From Omphiscola glabra (Eukaryota; Mollusca; Gastropoda; Lymnaeidae): 64,000 bases of DNA. The notes below the pieces were generated by a model that saw only the letters and a list, made by a program, of their open reading frames with translations, was not told the origin of the DNA and did no database searches. Positions within the stretch are counted from its first letter, which is position 1. Each line of letters starts with the position of its first letter. Location of the stretch: positions 7,476,329-7,540,328 of the forward strand of contig OZ024794.1 in NCBI GenBank assembly GCA_964017045.1, read 5' to 3'. Below, piece after piece: positions 9,661 to 23,300 of this stretch. The translations under genes were made by a program, and so were the position numbers.

Positions 9661-12605
9661 ATTACAAGCAATTAATCTGCAAGATAACTCCACTTATTCA
9701 GAATTGTAGACGTAAACAATTACATTACCAATTATCGGCGGTTATAGTCAGGCACTTTATAACAAAAAGTATACTGTGATGAATGGAAAATTCTTATAGT
9801 TGGCCTATGCCCCAGGTAGTGTAAAAAGGCATAAGAAAAAGAAAGAAAGATACTATTTGACATTTGGGACCAGCGTTCTGAGGATTACAAAGTTTAGAAC
9901 AGTTACACCAACCTCTTGGTTCTTACAAATGCAATAACAATATCTTATAAAAATAACTGAATTATCATAGGGTTGCCAGGTGTATGTTTTTTAACCAGAA
10001 TCAAAAAGTCTGTATTTGAGCTGGGGAAAAAATATAAATAAATTCTGGACATCACACTTTGCTGCAGCCCGCCTTGGCCAAAGGAAGGGAAATGATGGGA
10101 CGGTTCCATTATTTTTGGAAAAGGTATCTAGTCTAGCGACTCTTTAACTTTATGAATGCTGTATTATTATTATTATGGCTTATGTAGGCATTTCAAAGGT
10201 CCACTCGCGCATGCAGTCTGCGCATACCAAAAATGTCGAAAAAAATTGTTCTACAATATGGCGTACGGCTACACGGTATCTTTGGAAAAATGCATGCTAC
10301 GTCACCTTTGTTTATTTAATAATTGCTTTCCTCATCAGTGACGTGTCAGTTTTTGTGTTCCGGTGTTTCTATGAAATTTTCGCAACGATTTATTTTCTGT
10401 GTCACGGACAGGATTATGATAGCGACTCTGTAACATAGCTGATTATGGTTCTTCAGCCTGTTGTATAATATTCACTTACTTGCAGCCGCTATTATCATTA
10501 AATCTTTCACAGACTCACTCTGTCATAGAATCAAAACAGGTCCGATATAAATCACACAGTTCTTCTTTATTTACAACATTAAAGATACAGATATAACCCT
10601 TGACAGATAACTTCCATGTCACAATATGCAAAATATGATCCACTTGAATATACTTCAATCCATGCGTGAACATGACAGTCGAAAATGGCAACCTCCTCCT
10701 CCTCTCTCTAACCAAAAACGTGCACACCGCAATATGGCGTCGTCCTCACCATCTGGCTTCCAGCCTTACACACATAAAATCATGCAATCCACTTCCGCCA
10801 CTCAACTAGTTCCTCTTATTCTCATCCTACATGGTTAAATTACTACGCCACCGTGCAGAGGTATCAACAATTCAGTCATGCGACTGAATATCATTAACTC
10901 GTGTTACAGACTCGGTAAGCATAAATAATAATATACTCCTCAGTTAGTGAAAGCTACTTAATGGGATCTAGAGGCTAGTAAACTACATTCAATTTACAAG
11001 TTTAAACATTCTTATGTTATTATACTCCAACAAGTCCCAAAAAAGTTATGCGCTCCACCAGCTGCTTGGGGTGGGGACGAAAATGTCGCAATATTAAAAG
11101 TTATTTATTTTCCGATCGAGATGCCGGAAACGGCTATTATCAAAGTCAATTATGAATTTAATCGTAATTGTTGAATCCCCTAACATCTGAATAATACTAA
11201 TTAGTTTCAAATTAATAATTTTACAAAATTAAATAAAACATTTCAACCGAACTTGAAAAGTTTTTAATTGGGAATCAGTGGGTTGTTATTAGTTTTACCC
11301 TAGTTTTATTACGTTAAAAAAATGTGTGTAGCCCCACCAAATTTATCAGTTCTCTTTATAATTATCGTACCGGTAAATTATAGAATCAATAATTAATCCT
11401 AACATCATTAATTGCATCAATAATAATAATAATAGTTATTCTCTTATTAATGCCAAATCATATGGGATTATATCACTAAAAGTTATTATTATTATTTATA
11501 GTCATAAGATCATAAAAGCCTAATTCATTACTAATATTCTTGCAAGCCTAATAAGGTATTTAATTATAAATGTTTATTAAATGTTAATTTAATATAATAT
11601 TTTAATACTGTTTGTTTTTAGGCCTACATACATAGTGAAAGAGTTTACATAGTATAGACAGACAAATATTTAATATACCAAAATAATCAAATAACAAAAA
11701 AAAAAAGAAAAGATATGTTAACAAACTCAAAAATTGAATAATATTAAAAAGAAATTAGATAGTGTTTACATTCAGGATTATAATTATATTTACAATTTAG
11801 TGTTATGTATACAGGGTACGTAAGAACATTTAAATTTTTTTATTGAAGAACTTTGTGGAATTCCGCCCATCGATTATGAGGCATGTTTGGATGTAGTTGG
11901 CAAAGACAATGTTTACGACAGAGACATCGTGGGATTCATCAACAAGACCAAGCAGTCTATATAGCAAATGACAGGCAGAACATCCCCATTACCTTTTAAA
12001 ATTTTGTCTCATAACGATACTGGTATGCTCGTATTAGTCTTGTCTTATGAGTGATTTTAGTTGTTTTTATAAAAGTTCATGCATTCAATTTTACATTAAA
12101 AAAAGACGTCTACTTACCTTTTATAAATATAAGAATTTATTTTAAATATAACTGAATCATATATTTAATTAAAATACAATGAACATGTTATTTTTTTGTT
12201 TTTGCCTTTACAAATAATAATTTGTACAATTTTTATGTACATGATTTTTTTAACATGCCTGCAAAGAAAATTATCCAAAATAAAAAGTCTTGATGTAATG
12301 TAAAAGTTTTGTTGTTCTTTGTGTTTTATATTAGATTGGGAATGTCTCCTGGAAATTTTGTGCAATTATCTTTAAAAATAAAAATGTTGTGGGCAAAAAA
12401 GTGCAGAAATTTGAAATTTGGGTCACATGTTTTGGGGGTAAAATATATAGATTATATAAGGGGCATAAAAAATTCGACAAAAAAATCATAACTCTATAAA
12501 AGATAGAAAGATGAAATTGGTGTTTTTATAAAGCTTATTGCTAGGCTTTAAAATGATGTATCATTCATGGCAATCGGACAATATTTAAATTTTGTGTCAA
12601 AGTAC
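9661..12605. other. AT-rich intergenic DNA, no gene seen
   Basis: Only short open frames without recognisable domains or splice structure occur (for example 10156-10438 and 10515-10838). The segment 10500-10870 is less AT-rich and may be an unclassified repeat. Nothing else can be supported. Confidence 0.5.
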
Positions 12606-12611
12606 CTAGTA

Positions 12612-12681
12612 TGTATCCCTAAACCTAACCTGAACCCTAAATGTATTCCTAAACCTAACCTGAACCCTAAATGTATCCCTA
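12612..12681. repeat. 30-bp tandem repeat, 2.3 copies
   Basis: The unit TGTATCCCTAAACCTAACCT plus GAACCCTAAA is repeated. It resembles telomere-like CCTAA words but is not a telomeric array. Confidence 0.8.
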
Positions 12682-14676
12682 ATGGCACCTACTCTCTGCA
12701 TTAGCCGTATCCGTATAGTATAATGAATAATGGATAATTGGGCCAATTAAATTTTAATTAATAAACATTTAGTTTTGGACTTGAGATCTAATTGATTTAT
12801 TGGAAATTATTTTTATTATAAAGTTATAAAGGTTATAAAATAGTAGGCACACTGGGTCTGTACTGTAAAATAAAGGGTAATTGCACGCTACTGGTACCTC
12901 TATCGCTCACCCTAAATCTATCATAAACAAAGGGCAGTGACTCCCAATGAGGGACCACAGAAGCACATTAGCCAAATAAAGTTATGATCACAATCATTAA
13001 ATTTTGCATTTAATAAGCCTGTTTTTAAATATAAATAATAAATGGGCCGATTGCCGTGCCGTTGTTGCAAACATCACTTTCAGTTCACTTATAATTTAAT
13101 AAGTATTAGACATTAGACTTATTAAATTATAACTGCAACAAAATCATGGCAAATTATAAAATGTAATTCAGTTTCATGTCTGAAAGAATACCTTGACGTA
13201 TGTTTTTTTAATTGTCATCGAGTCCACATTATTTCCCTTCTAAACCCTAAACTACAATGCCCAACGACAATACAGCTTCCTTAGTAATTGAATCTAAATC
13301 GGCTGCCGGTACTTGTCCATAGCTAAGTCACTGAAGTAAGATTTATCGTATAAACTTCCGGCCTTTCCGGCCTTCACCTTCTTCCTACTATGAAATGGTT
13401 CTTAGCTAGATTAGAGAGAATGCTTATTTTTTAAAAAATCCTGCTATTGGCATTATTGGGAGCTTATCGAAGTGTCTAGTTGCTTTAATTATTATTTTAA
13501 TGTAGTTTAAGTGCCTTTGTTGTCCGGGGGAAAAAACTAAATCCGTACTTATATATATTAAGGGTGATAATTACGCACCACCGCTTTGCGGAAAGGGGGA
13601 GGGTCCGATATTTTTGGAAAAGTTCTATGCAAACATAACATTTTAATTTTGTTACCGTGCAAGATTTACTCATTTTTACGTTCTTGAGTGGCGTAGCTAG
13701 GGTGAGTGGCGTAACTAGGGAGAGTGGTGAAGAGTAGTTAAAAATGTAGGTGTCACTTAACCATAGAACCATCGTGTGCGCCCAAAAAACCTTACGATGC
13801 AGGGTGCCTCGGATATTTTAGGTGTTTAAAGATGTGATAAGGTTATTTCCTTAATTATCATCTTTCAATGCAGATTGAAAAAAGGGGGTGGGGGACAAAA
13901 CGGAAAAGATCTTGATCTGCTTGCATAATGCACACACAAAAATGTATATTACTAAAAATAGTAACGTGGCCGTGGCTTTTATTTTTTATTTACATTATTC
14001 GTGGGGACAGCTATTTAATTAATAAATGAATTTTCAACACATGTTGCCCGCCAACACCCACTTTGCGGCCAGCGAAGTAACGAAATATTCTTTATTATAT
14101 TATAATTTTCTTAATAGCTTTCGCCCCCCCCCCCCCCGGTCCTTTTATTTTTCGGCCCGCACAACTTTTTCACAAAGTATTACGGCCCGCATAACATAAA
14201 CCCATTTCTCCCAACCTCTAACTCTAAGCTTTACTGCTACCCTCTCACCCTAGCCTTGACCCTAGCATTTCCCCTTAACCAATCCTCCCACCCTCTAAAA
14301 CTTAAAACCTTATCTCTTAACAGCACTGGCATACCCCTACTTACCAACTCACCTGCTCTCTTACCATCACCTGATGTCACCCATCTAGACTTTCTTACCC
14401 TCAACCTTTTGCTGCCTAGCCTCTATCCCCTACTCTTCTCTCCTCTTTCATCCCCGATCCCGGTGGCGAAGCTAGGGGGTGCGGACCGCACCGGGTGACA
14501 CCATCTCAGAGGGTGACGCCAAATGGAAAAATTACATATTTACATAGCACACAATGCTCAGTCTAACCGATTTTTCATAAAAGGGTAACCAATCCAAATA
14601 CGTGGTCAAAGTTGATGCGTCACAAAAGGTGTGACCCTATATGTTATGCGTCAGTCGGGAGTCGACCATGATCACT
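12682..14676. other. Intergenic DNA with transposon-end fragments
   Basis: No gene seen. Around 13685-13730 and 14460-14520 there are GTGGCGTAGCTAGG-like and GGGTGACACC words that recur at 15260-15310 and 38097-38130, suggesting fragments of one dispersed repeat. A C-tract lies near 14127. Confidence 0.45.
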
Positions 14677-14850
14677 TTAATCATCAGATTTGTGATAGTT
14701 CTGTCTGTGGGTGCGCAGATGGTGAATAAGACCGATTCTGGCCCGAATTATTTTTGTGCAGTAGGTGCAGGGTAATGATGGGGCATCTCCGAGAACAGAG
14801 TCAGACCGGGCCTTTCTGGCATGTCTCTTGTGCTCAGTAGCCGCTAATCT
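14677..14850 (-). pseudogene. Retroelement C-terminal zinc-finger tail
   Basis: The minus-strand frame ends with LPCTYCTKIIRARIGLIHHL then RTHR, a C-x2-C-x12-H-x4-H finger. The ARIGL-x-x-HLRTH form is typical of the end of reverse-transcriptase polyproteins in invertebrate non-LTR elements. No polymerase remains upstream; instead the frame runs into a dispersed repeat at 14870. I read it as a 5'-truncated retroelement end, not a gene. Confidence 0.55.
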
Positions 14851-14869
14851 GCTAACGAAGTGGCTATTG

Positions 14870-15115
14870 GTACATTTGTACCAGAATTGAGAGGTTGGGA
14901 TTAAAAAACGATTTAAAATATTTTTGTTGGGTTTGTAAGACAAAATGAGGTATCAAATGAAAGATAATTGAATGTATTATACGTTTGAAATCTTAATTCT
15001 TCATTTTAACTAAAATAAACTACCACAAATGACATTTGAATAGCATTGAGTTTGATGTGTCCCGGGTCCGAAAAGGGGCGCTGCGTGTCCGTGTACATTT
15101 TAAAACAAATTTAAT
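14870..15115. repeat. Dispersed repeat, copy 1 of 3
   Basis: Shares GAGAGGTTGGGATTAAAAAA, AACTAAAATAAACTACCACA and GCGCTGCGTGTCCG with 61300-61540, and its left part with the inverted copy at 32755-32865. No coding content. Confidence 0.75.
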
Positions 15116-15356
15116 GTAAAAATATGTATAATACGGAACGCTGTTACAGTTCTTCTACACTGACCTCCTGACCTTCAATTAATGTGTTTTTGTTCTTGTA
15201 ATTTTTAATATGTGGATTTATTTTAATTAGAAGAAATCCATCTTGCAAGTCGGGGGAGGGGGTGACACCGTGAGTTTACCTCATCGGGTGACACCAACCC
15301 TAGCTACGCCACTATCCCACCCCACCCTTTTTCCACTCGGCCACTACCCTTCATAT

Positions 15357-15486
15357 ATGCTACCATTTCATTCCTACCAAATGCTACCATTTCATTCCTA
15401 CCAAATGCTACCATTTCATTCCTACTAAATGCTACCATTTCATTCTTACTAAATGCTACCATTTCATTCCTACCAAATGCTTTCAT
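15357..15486. repeat. 24-bp minisatellite, about 5 copies
   Basis: The unit contains CTACCATTTCATTCCTACCA. The array is open in both strands because the unit is divisible by three; it is not coding. Confidence 0.92.
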
Positions 15487-15706
15487 GAAATTTGGAAGCC
15501 CCCTGCTACGTTTTGGTTTTGTGACCCCTATACATTGAAAGTGGATATTTCAATGTTTTTTCCAATTATCAACTTTGACCTCCTTAAATATCTGAGGCTA
15601 CCTGCAGTCGCAGGGGTTGCAGGACCCATGCTAAGATTCTGTATTTCTCCTCTAATCCTTCAAATAAATTTTCTGAAAGCTCAAATATATTCTCCCGCCT
15701 ATGGAT

Positions 15707-16050
15707 AGTTGCAATGTCATGACAATTTGTTAGGTTGACAGTTGCAATGTCATGACAGTTTGTTAGGTTGAGAGTTGCAATGTCATGACAGTTTGTTAGG
15801 TTGACAGTTGCAATGTCATGACAGTTTTTTAGGTTGAGAGTTGCAATGTCGTGACAGTTTTTTAGGTTGACAGTTGCAATGTCATGACAGTTTGTTAGGT
15901 TGACAGTTGCAATGTCGTGACAGTTTGTTAGGTTGACAGTTGCAATATCGTGACAATTTGTTAGGTTGACAGTTGCAATGTCATAACTCATAACAGCTTC
16001 TTAGATGCAGAGTTGCAATATCATAACAGCTTCTTAGATGGACAGGTACA
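15707..16050. repeat. 33-bp minisatellite, about 8 copies plus degenerate tail
   Basis: The unit contains TTAGGTTGACAGTTGCAATG then TCATGACAGTTTG. Copies vary at a few positions, and the last two copies are diverged. The 135-codon minus-strand frame is a repeat artefact. Confidence 0.93.
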
Positions 16051-18100
16051 ATATCAATGATTTTGGTAGTAAAGTCATAAACACATTTTTACAAATTAAA
16101 ATGAATAAAAAAAAAAACTGTGATTATTTTAAAAATAATAATCTTTAATTGTCATTCATAATGACTTGTAAAAATACTTTAACAATATTAACATGTGATA
16201 AATAAATATACATTTTAAATAAAGTTTTTAATGTTGAAATGTATATTAACCTTTTAAAATATTAAACAATTTTAAAGAATAAAATTCATTTTAAAAAAAC
16301 ACATTTAATTGTTCCCTTTATTTGCTTGTGTTATTTCATATGAGAGTAAAAGTTTAAATAACAAAATTGAGTAAATAAAGTCAATGCATAATTTTTAACA
16401 TTAGTAAAAAAAAATACTTACAAAAGAGTGGAATACCATGTAAGCTAATGTGTAGTTTGCAATTTAATTTTCTTTACAATAACAATTAGTTTACCAGTAA
16501 TGTAAATAGTATTTTTGTTTGTTTGATTTAAAATAAAGGAATTGGATTTTATTAACAATTCTGAAAATCATTGGAGTTGATATTTCTAACAAATTATTAG
16601 ATTCTGTTGTAATGAATTTGAGCATGAGCCGGCAATCTGAGAAATAGTTACATGATTTTATATTTTAAAAAATGGCTGAATTAATTCTTTGATTTAAAAC
16701 AGGTATTCATTTTTGTTTAGTTAAAAACAATTATTTTGTAAAAATATAACATAGCTAAATGAATAATACTTTGCAGATGAATCTTAGTTTAAAGTGATAC
16801 AATAATAAATGTACAATTATTTGAGATTATAGCTATAAGCATAAGAATAGATTCCACAACTTCAGCTGTAAGTGATATTGATATGAAGTATTTTTCAGGA
16901 CTATGGGTTATTATAATAAAGTTCTGAGTGATGCCTTGAGTCACAGAAATATCTCAGCTCAGATTGAGGATAAGACAAAGAAAAATTAAATTTTGTGACA
17001 TCATTAGTCTATTTTTTAAAATCCAATTGATTCAAATCACTGTGTGACATAATATGCTATTTTTATTAGCATGAATTCACTGAGCTTATTACATGAAATT
17101 GAAAGCACTGAACAATAGTAGAGTTACAGAGAACAACACAGGCTAGTTGATATGTGATGAAATTTAAATTTGCATTTTCACATCATGCATATTTCTATTA
17201 TGATCAAAAGATTAAAAAAATAATAATAAAGCTGCTTTATTGTAAATAAATAAATCACAACCTCATTTATTGTTGCCAAAAGTTAAAATATTTGCCTAAT
17301 TTAAAAATAAAAAAATTATTTGCTTCGTTGTTGTTTTTATCATATTCATCTCTTAGTTTCATGTAAAATACATATTTGAAGGGTTCAAGGGAAAAACCGG
17401 TGAAGTCAATTTTTCGAAATTTGCAAGTTATTTCCCGTATGGTTACATTCAATTCAATAGAATAAAGAAGCATAGGTCCAACTGAAAAAGCAGCGTAGTC
17501 AATAAATAAATATTTAGAAATGTTAATATTTTGATACTTTTAAGAGGAATTTTCAAACTTTATTATCATTTTTCTCAAAACCTGACATCACTGGTTTCTC
17601 CCTTGAGCCCTTCATTTGTGTATTGGAATATTTTTATATTTAATTGAAGATGCCTTAAACTTAAAGATTTTCTAAATATAATACATAGTTATAGGGGTGA
17701 GAGAGGTTGTGTGGTAGTCAAGTTCACCTAAAATTTATGCAGCCATATAGCTCATAGAGCACAGCATCAAAAAAATACCCAGCATCTGTACTTCTGAGTC
17801 TAGACATTATGGAACACAGCCATATTAATTATTGTTCAAATAAGAAGCAAAGCATGCCACCAAGAACAATCAGGCATGGCAGAGAATAGTTAAAATTGGG
17901 TGAAAAATTTACACTAATAATATGATATACTGGTAATTTTAGTATTAATGTACAAAATAAAACTGCTTAGATAATACCATACATTTGTACTTGTAAAGAA
18001 GTTTATTTGATCCAGAGGAAGCACTTTCAAATAAGGAAGAAGACCAATATAAACTTGGAAGCTCCTAAAAATTCATTGTAATTTAAGGAATAAACAGTTA
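16051..18100. other. AT-rich intergenic DNA
   Basis: No exon-like, RNA-like or repeat structure could be supported in these 2 kb. Confidence 0.5.
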
Positions 18101-18422
18101 TAGTCGTCCCTCACCACTAAGCGCTTTGACTTTCGCTGCTTCACTCGATTGCGTTTATCAGATAGTGAAAATGATACAGCGCGCACTGTTGTCTGAGTCA
18201 ATTATAATAACCTGTATTAAAATTAAAATTACTGTACATATGTAGGCCTAAGTATTATAGCACCTCCAGATTGTCTATGTTTTTAAACAGGGTCGTGAAC
18301 AGGTTTTCTATTCTTTAACTACGAAAATATTTGATTTATAAATAAAGAATCCTACTTTGTGGAAATTCACCTATCATGGTAGAGTCTGGAACTGATTAAC
18401 TGCGATAAACAAGGGACGACGG
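18101..18422. mobile_element. 322-bp MITE with GTCGTCCCT termini
   Basis: The left end reads TAGTCGTCCCTCACCACTAA and the right end reads ACAAGGGACGACGG, an inverted pair, with TA on both outer sides (18099-18100 and 18423-18424). The interior words (TTCGCTGCTTCACTCGAT) resemble Tc1/mariner-type MITEs whose termini begin CAGTCGTCCC. Non-coding. Confidence 0.75.
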
Positions 18423-19880
18423 TATATCAGCTTTTAATAAACTGAATAAAGTTTAAAACAACTTCCTTACATAAAAGTAGATACAAGCAGAGCAGGTGCA
18501 TCAATCAGAAACCATCATTACATCAGTATAACACTCTCTGTATATATACTATACATTATTTTAAGTTGCTTTACTACATATTACTTCCAGTACATAATAT
18601 ACGGTAGAGAAATATATACATTTTTAATAGATACATTTATATATATGCATATATATTTTTCCCACATCATAGCTTTGCACAAAATTGTAAATCAAGAGCT
18701 TAGGTATTTTTGTTTCTTTAAACATAATTTCACCCCCATACCCCCCCTCACCTTCTAACTGACTTAAGAGTAATAAAAAAGCATTTTTATTGCATAAATA
18801 ATTAAGAACGTAGGAAGAGGCTGATTTAATCAGATAATGCCTGGTTTCCTAATTAAAAATGTAAAAGAGTCCAGTTAAATGCATGGCGGTGAACATGTTT
18901 CGGTTCTGTGTACAAGTCTCAACATATTATGTTAATCAGGTGTTGTGGCTAAATACCTGTTAGCAGCTAGTAAGAATATAAATATAAAATCTTTTTCTTC
19001 TGCAAACAGAACAGTCATTCAAATGAAAGGGGAAAAAAGCGTCAAAATAGACTTTGGTACCGTATGTACAGTGGTGGGGTTCTGTCGGTATTGCAGAACT
19101 GATATCTCTTTTTTTTTGTTAGTGAACTGGTTGTTAAATTATGTAAATATCTTAAAAAGCAGTTAAATTGTTTTTGTTAGGTATTGTCAAATATTTTTAA
19201 ATTGATATTTTAAAACTCTTCTTATAGTAATAGCATGAAATAATAAACTACTTTCTGCTGTATAGCTATTGTTAAAACATTATTATAGCAGTGAACCAAT
19301 TGTTAATTTTTTTTAATCTGGTTATGTAATAAGTATTTACATCTTTTGTTTATATTAATCAAATTAATGTTGAAGATATGTAAACTAAAATAGCAATGTC
19401 AAATAAAATACATTTTTTAAGAGAAAGAATGTTATTTATACAGTGGACAAAAGATACATTGGAGACATTACTCCATAAAATGTATTATAATATCATAAAA
19501 CAGAAATTTACAAGGTACATGTACTTACTGACTATTTAGTAAAAATATACAGGAATGTCCTCTGGTAATTTCCATATTCAGTTTATAAACATAAATTTGA
19601 GCACCATTGTAATTTTATTTATTGTAAGCTCATTATAAATATTAACGGTACTATCAGAGTTCCAGTAATATGTTGCCAAAATATTTAACAAAGAAATCTA
19701 TACAAGAAGAATACATCAACCAACAAGTTTAGCCTTAGAAAATACTTATTTCATCATCATCCTTATCCAGTAGCCATTTGATAACTTCAATAATTTCCAA
19801 AATGTCAGTTCTAATAATAATTTAGGGGCATAACTATATAAAAATCTTATAAATAAAAAATAAGTCTCTTATTAATTATA
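18423..19880. other. AT-rich DNA downstream of NRAMP
   Basis: This is 3' of the NRAMP stop codon on the minus strand. Apart from the hairpin at 19887-19913 I see no gene or clear repeat. Confidence 0.45.
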
Positions 19881-19886
19881 TTTTGT

Positions 19887-19913
19887 AAAAACTTTCACAC
19901 TGAGAAAGTTTTT
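19887..19913 (-). promoter_or_regulatory. Perfect hairpin with CAGUG loop downstream of NRAMP
   Basis: In minus-strand RNA the arms AAAAACUUUC and GAAAGUUUUU pair over 10 bp around a 7-nt loop UCAGUGU. Mammalian DMT1 carries a 3'-UTR iron-responsive element with a CAGUGN loop, but that element also needs an unpaired C five pairs below the loop, absent here. It lies about 295 nt after the stop codon, beyond a possible polyadenylation signal at 20140. Function is speculative. Confidence 0.3.
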
Positions 19914-20134
19914 TTTTTTAAAATAAAAAATAACAACTAAGTGAATAAAAATCTATTAAAGACAGGTTATAATAATTATTTTTTCCCATTGATATTGATG
20001 TTTCCTTCTTTGGTGGACTGCCAACAACTTTCTCTCTGTCCTGCTGAAAGATGGTATGTATGTAACCTGGAATGCCATTTGATTCTGCTGCATAGATCTA
20101 TGAATCAGATGTTGCCTGAAGCTCCATAAACAAA

Positions 20135-20140
20135 TTTATT
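20135..20140 (-). terminator. Candidate polyadenylation signal of NRAMP
   Basis: AATAAA on the minus strand, 68 nt past the TGA stop at 20208. It is the first canonical hexamer in the 3' region; others further on could give a longer 3' UTR. Confidence 0.4.
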
Positions 20141-20207
20141 GTTATGGTATATAGAAATAGAAGCTGTATTGTTGATTTTGGTAAAGAATTTATGATGTTC
20201 ATCTATT

Positions 20208-20306
20208 TCATCTTGCAAGTTCTTGCACTGAAGTGCCATAGTTGAGTGTTTTATACTTCTCTAATTCTTCTATCTCAGCAGTGGGGTTAAACATTCTTCC
20301 GATTCG
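20208..20306 (-). CDS. SLC11A2: NRAMP coding exon 14 (C-terminal tail, stop TGA)
   Basis: 99 nt from a TTTTCCAG acceptor to TGA at 20208-20210. It encodes [20 protein letters not shown] and [15 protein letters not shown] fits a Y-x-x-hydrophobic sorting signal, the kind known to direct vertebrate NRAMP proteins to endosomes. Choice of this terminal exon rests on the acceptor, frame and hydrophilic tail. Confidence 0.75.
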   Translation of the reverse strand, partial: RIGRMFNPTAEIEELEKYKTLNYGTSVQELAR

Positions 20307-23300
20307 CTGGAAAAATAAAATTCACAATTTGTTATTCAAGACAGAAGATACTTCACCATCCAAGAAAAACTGATTTTAAAAATGGTAAAAATTAATACTT
20401 GGACTTCATGACCGAGGCTAGTGATCCAGAAATTGCAAAGAGAAATAATGTTTTAATCAGAGGACAACATGAATCTTCTATTAATGATGTAAATGTGTAA
20501 TTAGAGATTGAAAAGGAATTATGCTAACTCAAAAATCTCAAACAGAAATTTGATACCGTTGCTGACTGAAAATCGTATCTGTCATATCAATGTATCACAA
20601 CTTGCTTATTACTAGGTTATAGTAATTAAAATTATTACTAAATGGTAAATATTTGTTCATTTCTCTTAATAAAACTTTTTAATCTGCAATTTTTTAATTT
20701 AAAAATACATATATATTGCAATTAAAATAATTTTAACTTTTGCTTTAGATAAACAAGTGATATACAGAAATGTGAAAATTTACATAAACCCAAATATAAA
20801 ATGAAGATCTGAAATATATTGATTGTGCAGATTAAAAACTTAATATGGACGTTTTCTTTTCTCTCTCAGTTTTGTTTCAAGTGAAGTTGTTGGATCTTCA
20901 TCATTGGATTCTTATGTAAATTTATTTATAATTTGATTGATTGATTTCAGTACATATATAGCGCTCATTTACGTGCTATGATAGCATGCTCACAGCGTTC
21001 CTCTGTGTGAAAATTTTCGAGAGGTTTCACTGCTGCCTGTTAGGCGCACGTGAACTCTCATCATAAAGAGACAGATGACTGTGCATTCATCAGCCCAATG
21101 GTAACATCGCAAGTCTTTTAATGTTAGGTCTAGAAGAGCTTGCATTTTAAAAATAAACTTTTAAAAGAATGTATTTAAAAACACAAACAAAAATTTTTAA
21201 AGATTTTATACCACAATATTAGACATGAAACATTTATAAGAGAGTTGAAACTGCATCAACAACAAAAAGAAAATAATTATTTACTCATGTTATATTGTAA
21301 AAATGCAAAGCACATTGAAATAATTCTTTCGGCACTTTAACAGTTATTAGTAGAAGGATTCATTGGGTTTTAAGTTAGATGTATTATTTTCCACAACTGG
21401 GAAAGTCATAACGTTTGGAGTTTATGATTATTAAAAAAAAAAGTGTACAGTTAGAAAAATATAAAACAACTGAGTTAACAGGGGTTAATCTTAACAACAT
21501 TTACATCCAGTGATACAAGGAATTAAAAGAAACCAGATAAAAAGAGTTTAGATACTTGCATTGTTTTTTTTTTGTCATAATACCACATAAAATTCATTAG
21601 GACTAAAAGCAATCGGATTAATTTTACAAAGAAAAGCAACTTGTAATGATAACCTAGGGAATGCATGACTAATAAACTTGAGCATTGAATAAGTCTCACA
21701 ATTAGAATATGTACCATCTGACCAATCAATGCACCAAATAAGATATATTAGGTCCCTCGTGCTAGGATCCCAAATAAAAACGTAAATAAAACAAATTGAC
21801 CAATTTCCAAAATACTGCTAAGACTACTTAAGTTTATATTTTTTCCATGTTGACAGAAATTGATTATTCAAACTGGTTAGCATTGTTTCTTATTGAAATT
21901 AACCATCTTCTCATTAGTCTATGTCAATTAGTGTCAGTGTCATCTATGTCAATTAGTGTCAGTGTCATCTATGTCAATTAGTGTCAGTGTCATCTATGTC
22001 AATTAGTGTCAGTGTCATATATGTCAATTAGTGTCAGTGTCATCTATGTCAATTAGTGTCAGTGTCATCTATGTCAATTAGTGTCAGTGTTACCTTTGCT
22101 CACTTTCAAAACACCATTTTTAGGATTTAAAAATCTACTGTAACCCATAATCAGGCTGAAACTGCTGAGCTAAGTCAATATCAACTAAATTTGCAAACTT
22201 ATTCATATGAGATATTGTGATTTTGAAAATACCTATGCAAGGTATGGTGCAATGCCATTTTAATTGACATTTTATATCATATTATCTCAACTGAATGACA
22301 AAAAAAAAAAAATGTTAGCTTTTATCAAGAGGTTAATATGGATTTTTAACAATGGATCTAACCAAAATTAATTTTAGCATCTTTTCCAGTGTGAATAATT
22401 TGAGACACAATAAAATACATGAGGTTGCATGGTGCACTAGAAAACATGTAAAAACAACTGAAAGGTGTTAATAAATACATCAAATACTTCAACATGGCTT
22501 ATTACTTACTGGACCATGTCTTGAAAACCCTTAAAAAAGATTTCCCATTCAATTAATGTTATAGAAATAAAACTTAGTTGATATAATCAGCCATCACCAC
22601 TTCAACACATAAAAAAAACATCCAGAAAAACTGTAAAATGGTGGACTTCATTTTTTTCCATAAAAAACTAATGTCACCAAGGCTTCACACAATCCATACA
22701 CTTAATAATTTCAAAATAAAAAATCTACAATAAATATAACAAAAGAATTCATTGTTTAAAATACTGGTTGTAAACCAATTTTAAAATATATTTACTTACA
22801 GGTAACTTTGTCACAAAAGTAGCTCCCATTACAGCAAAACAAAACAAGGTCTGAAAAAAATATATTTTAGTTATTAAATTGAATAATTAGGGATTACAAA
22901 ATTGAGGTCAACAATTTTGGCATAAACAATATGGATAGTGCAAATAAATTAACATTTTTGGAGTCTTACTTTAAAATTGCTATAACTTTTATTTTATTTT
23001 TAAAGATAACTTAGTGAGTTAATTGTGAATAAAGAATAGTCACTATGTCCCTGTAACTGTTTTCTTGAATCACCATATTTGCAGCGGCATTAAGGCTCAC
23101 CCCATTTTAAGACTAACTGAAAAATTTCATCATTTTAATTATCAGCACATAAGACTAAGACAAGCCCCATCTTTTTGGTGTATTTTGAGGGGAAAAAAGT
23201 GTGTCCTATACCCTGCAAATACAGTATTTATAGTTTCAATGCTTAATGAAGGCTTGAGAGACATATGTTTCAAAGCATCCCAGAGCACAGACCAGACTTT

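Noticed and set aside
10156..10438. Two overlapping plus-strand frames of 61-87 codons
   Set aside because: No domain, no splice sites in keeping with an exon and no other support; probably chance.
12612..12681. Telomere-like CCTAA words
   Set aside because: The unit is a 30-bp repeat of 2.3 copies, not (TTAGGG)n.
20222..20243. CAGTGC within the last NRAMP exon as an iron-responsive element
   Set aside because: The flanks CACTT and AAGAA pair at only three positions, there is no unpaired C, and the word codes for TSVQ.
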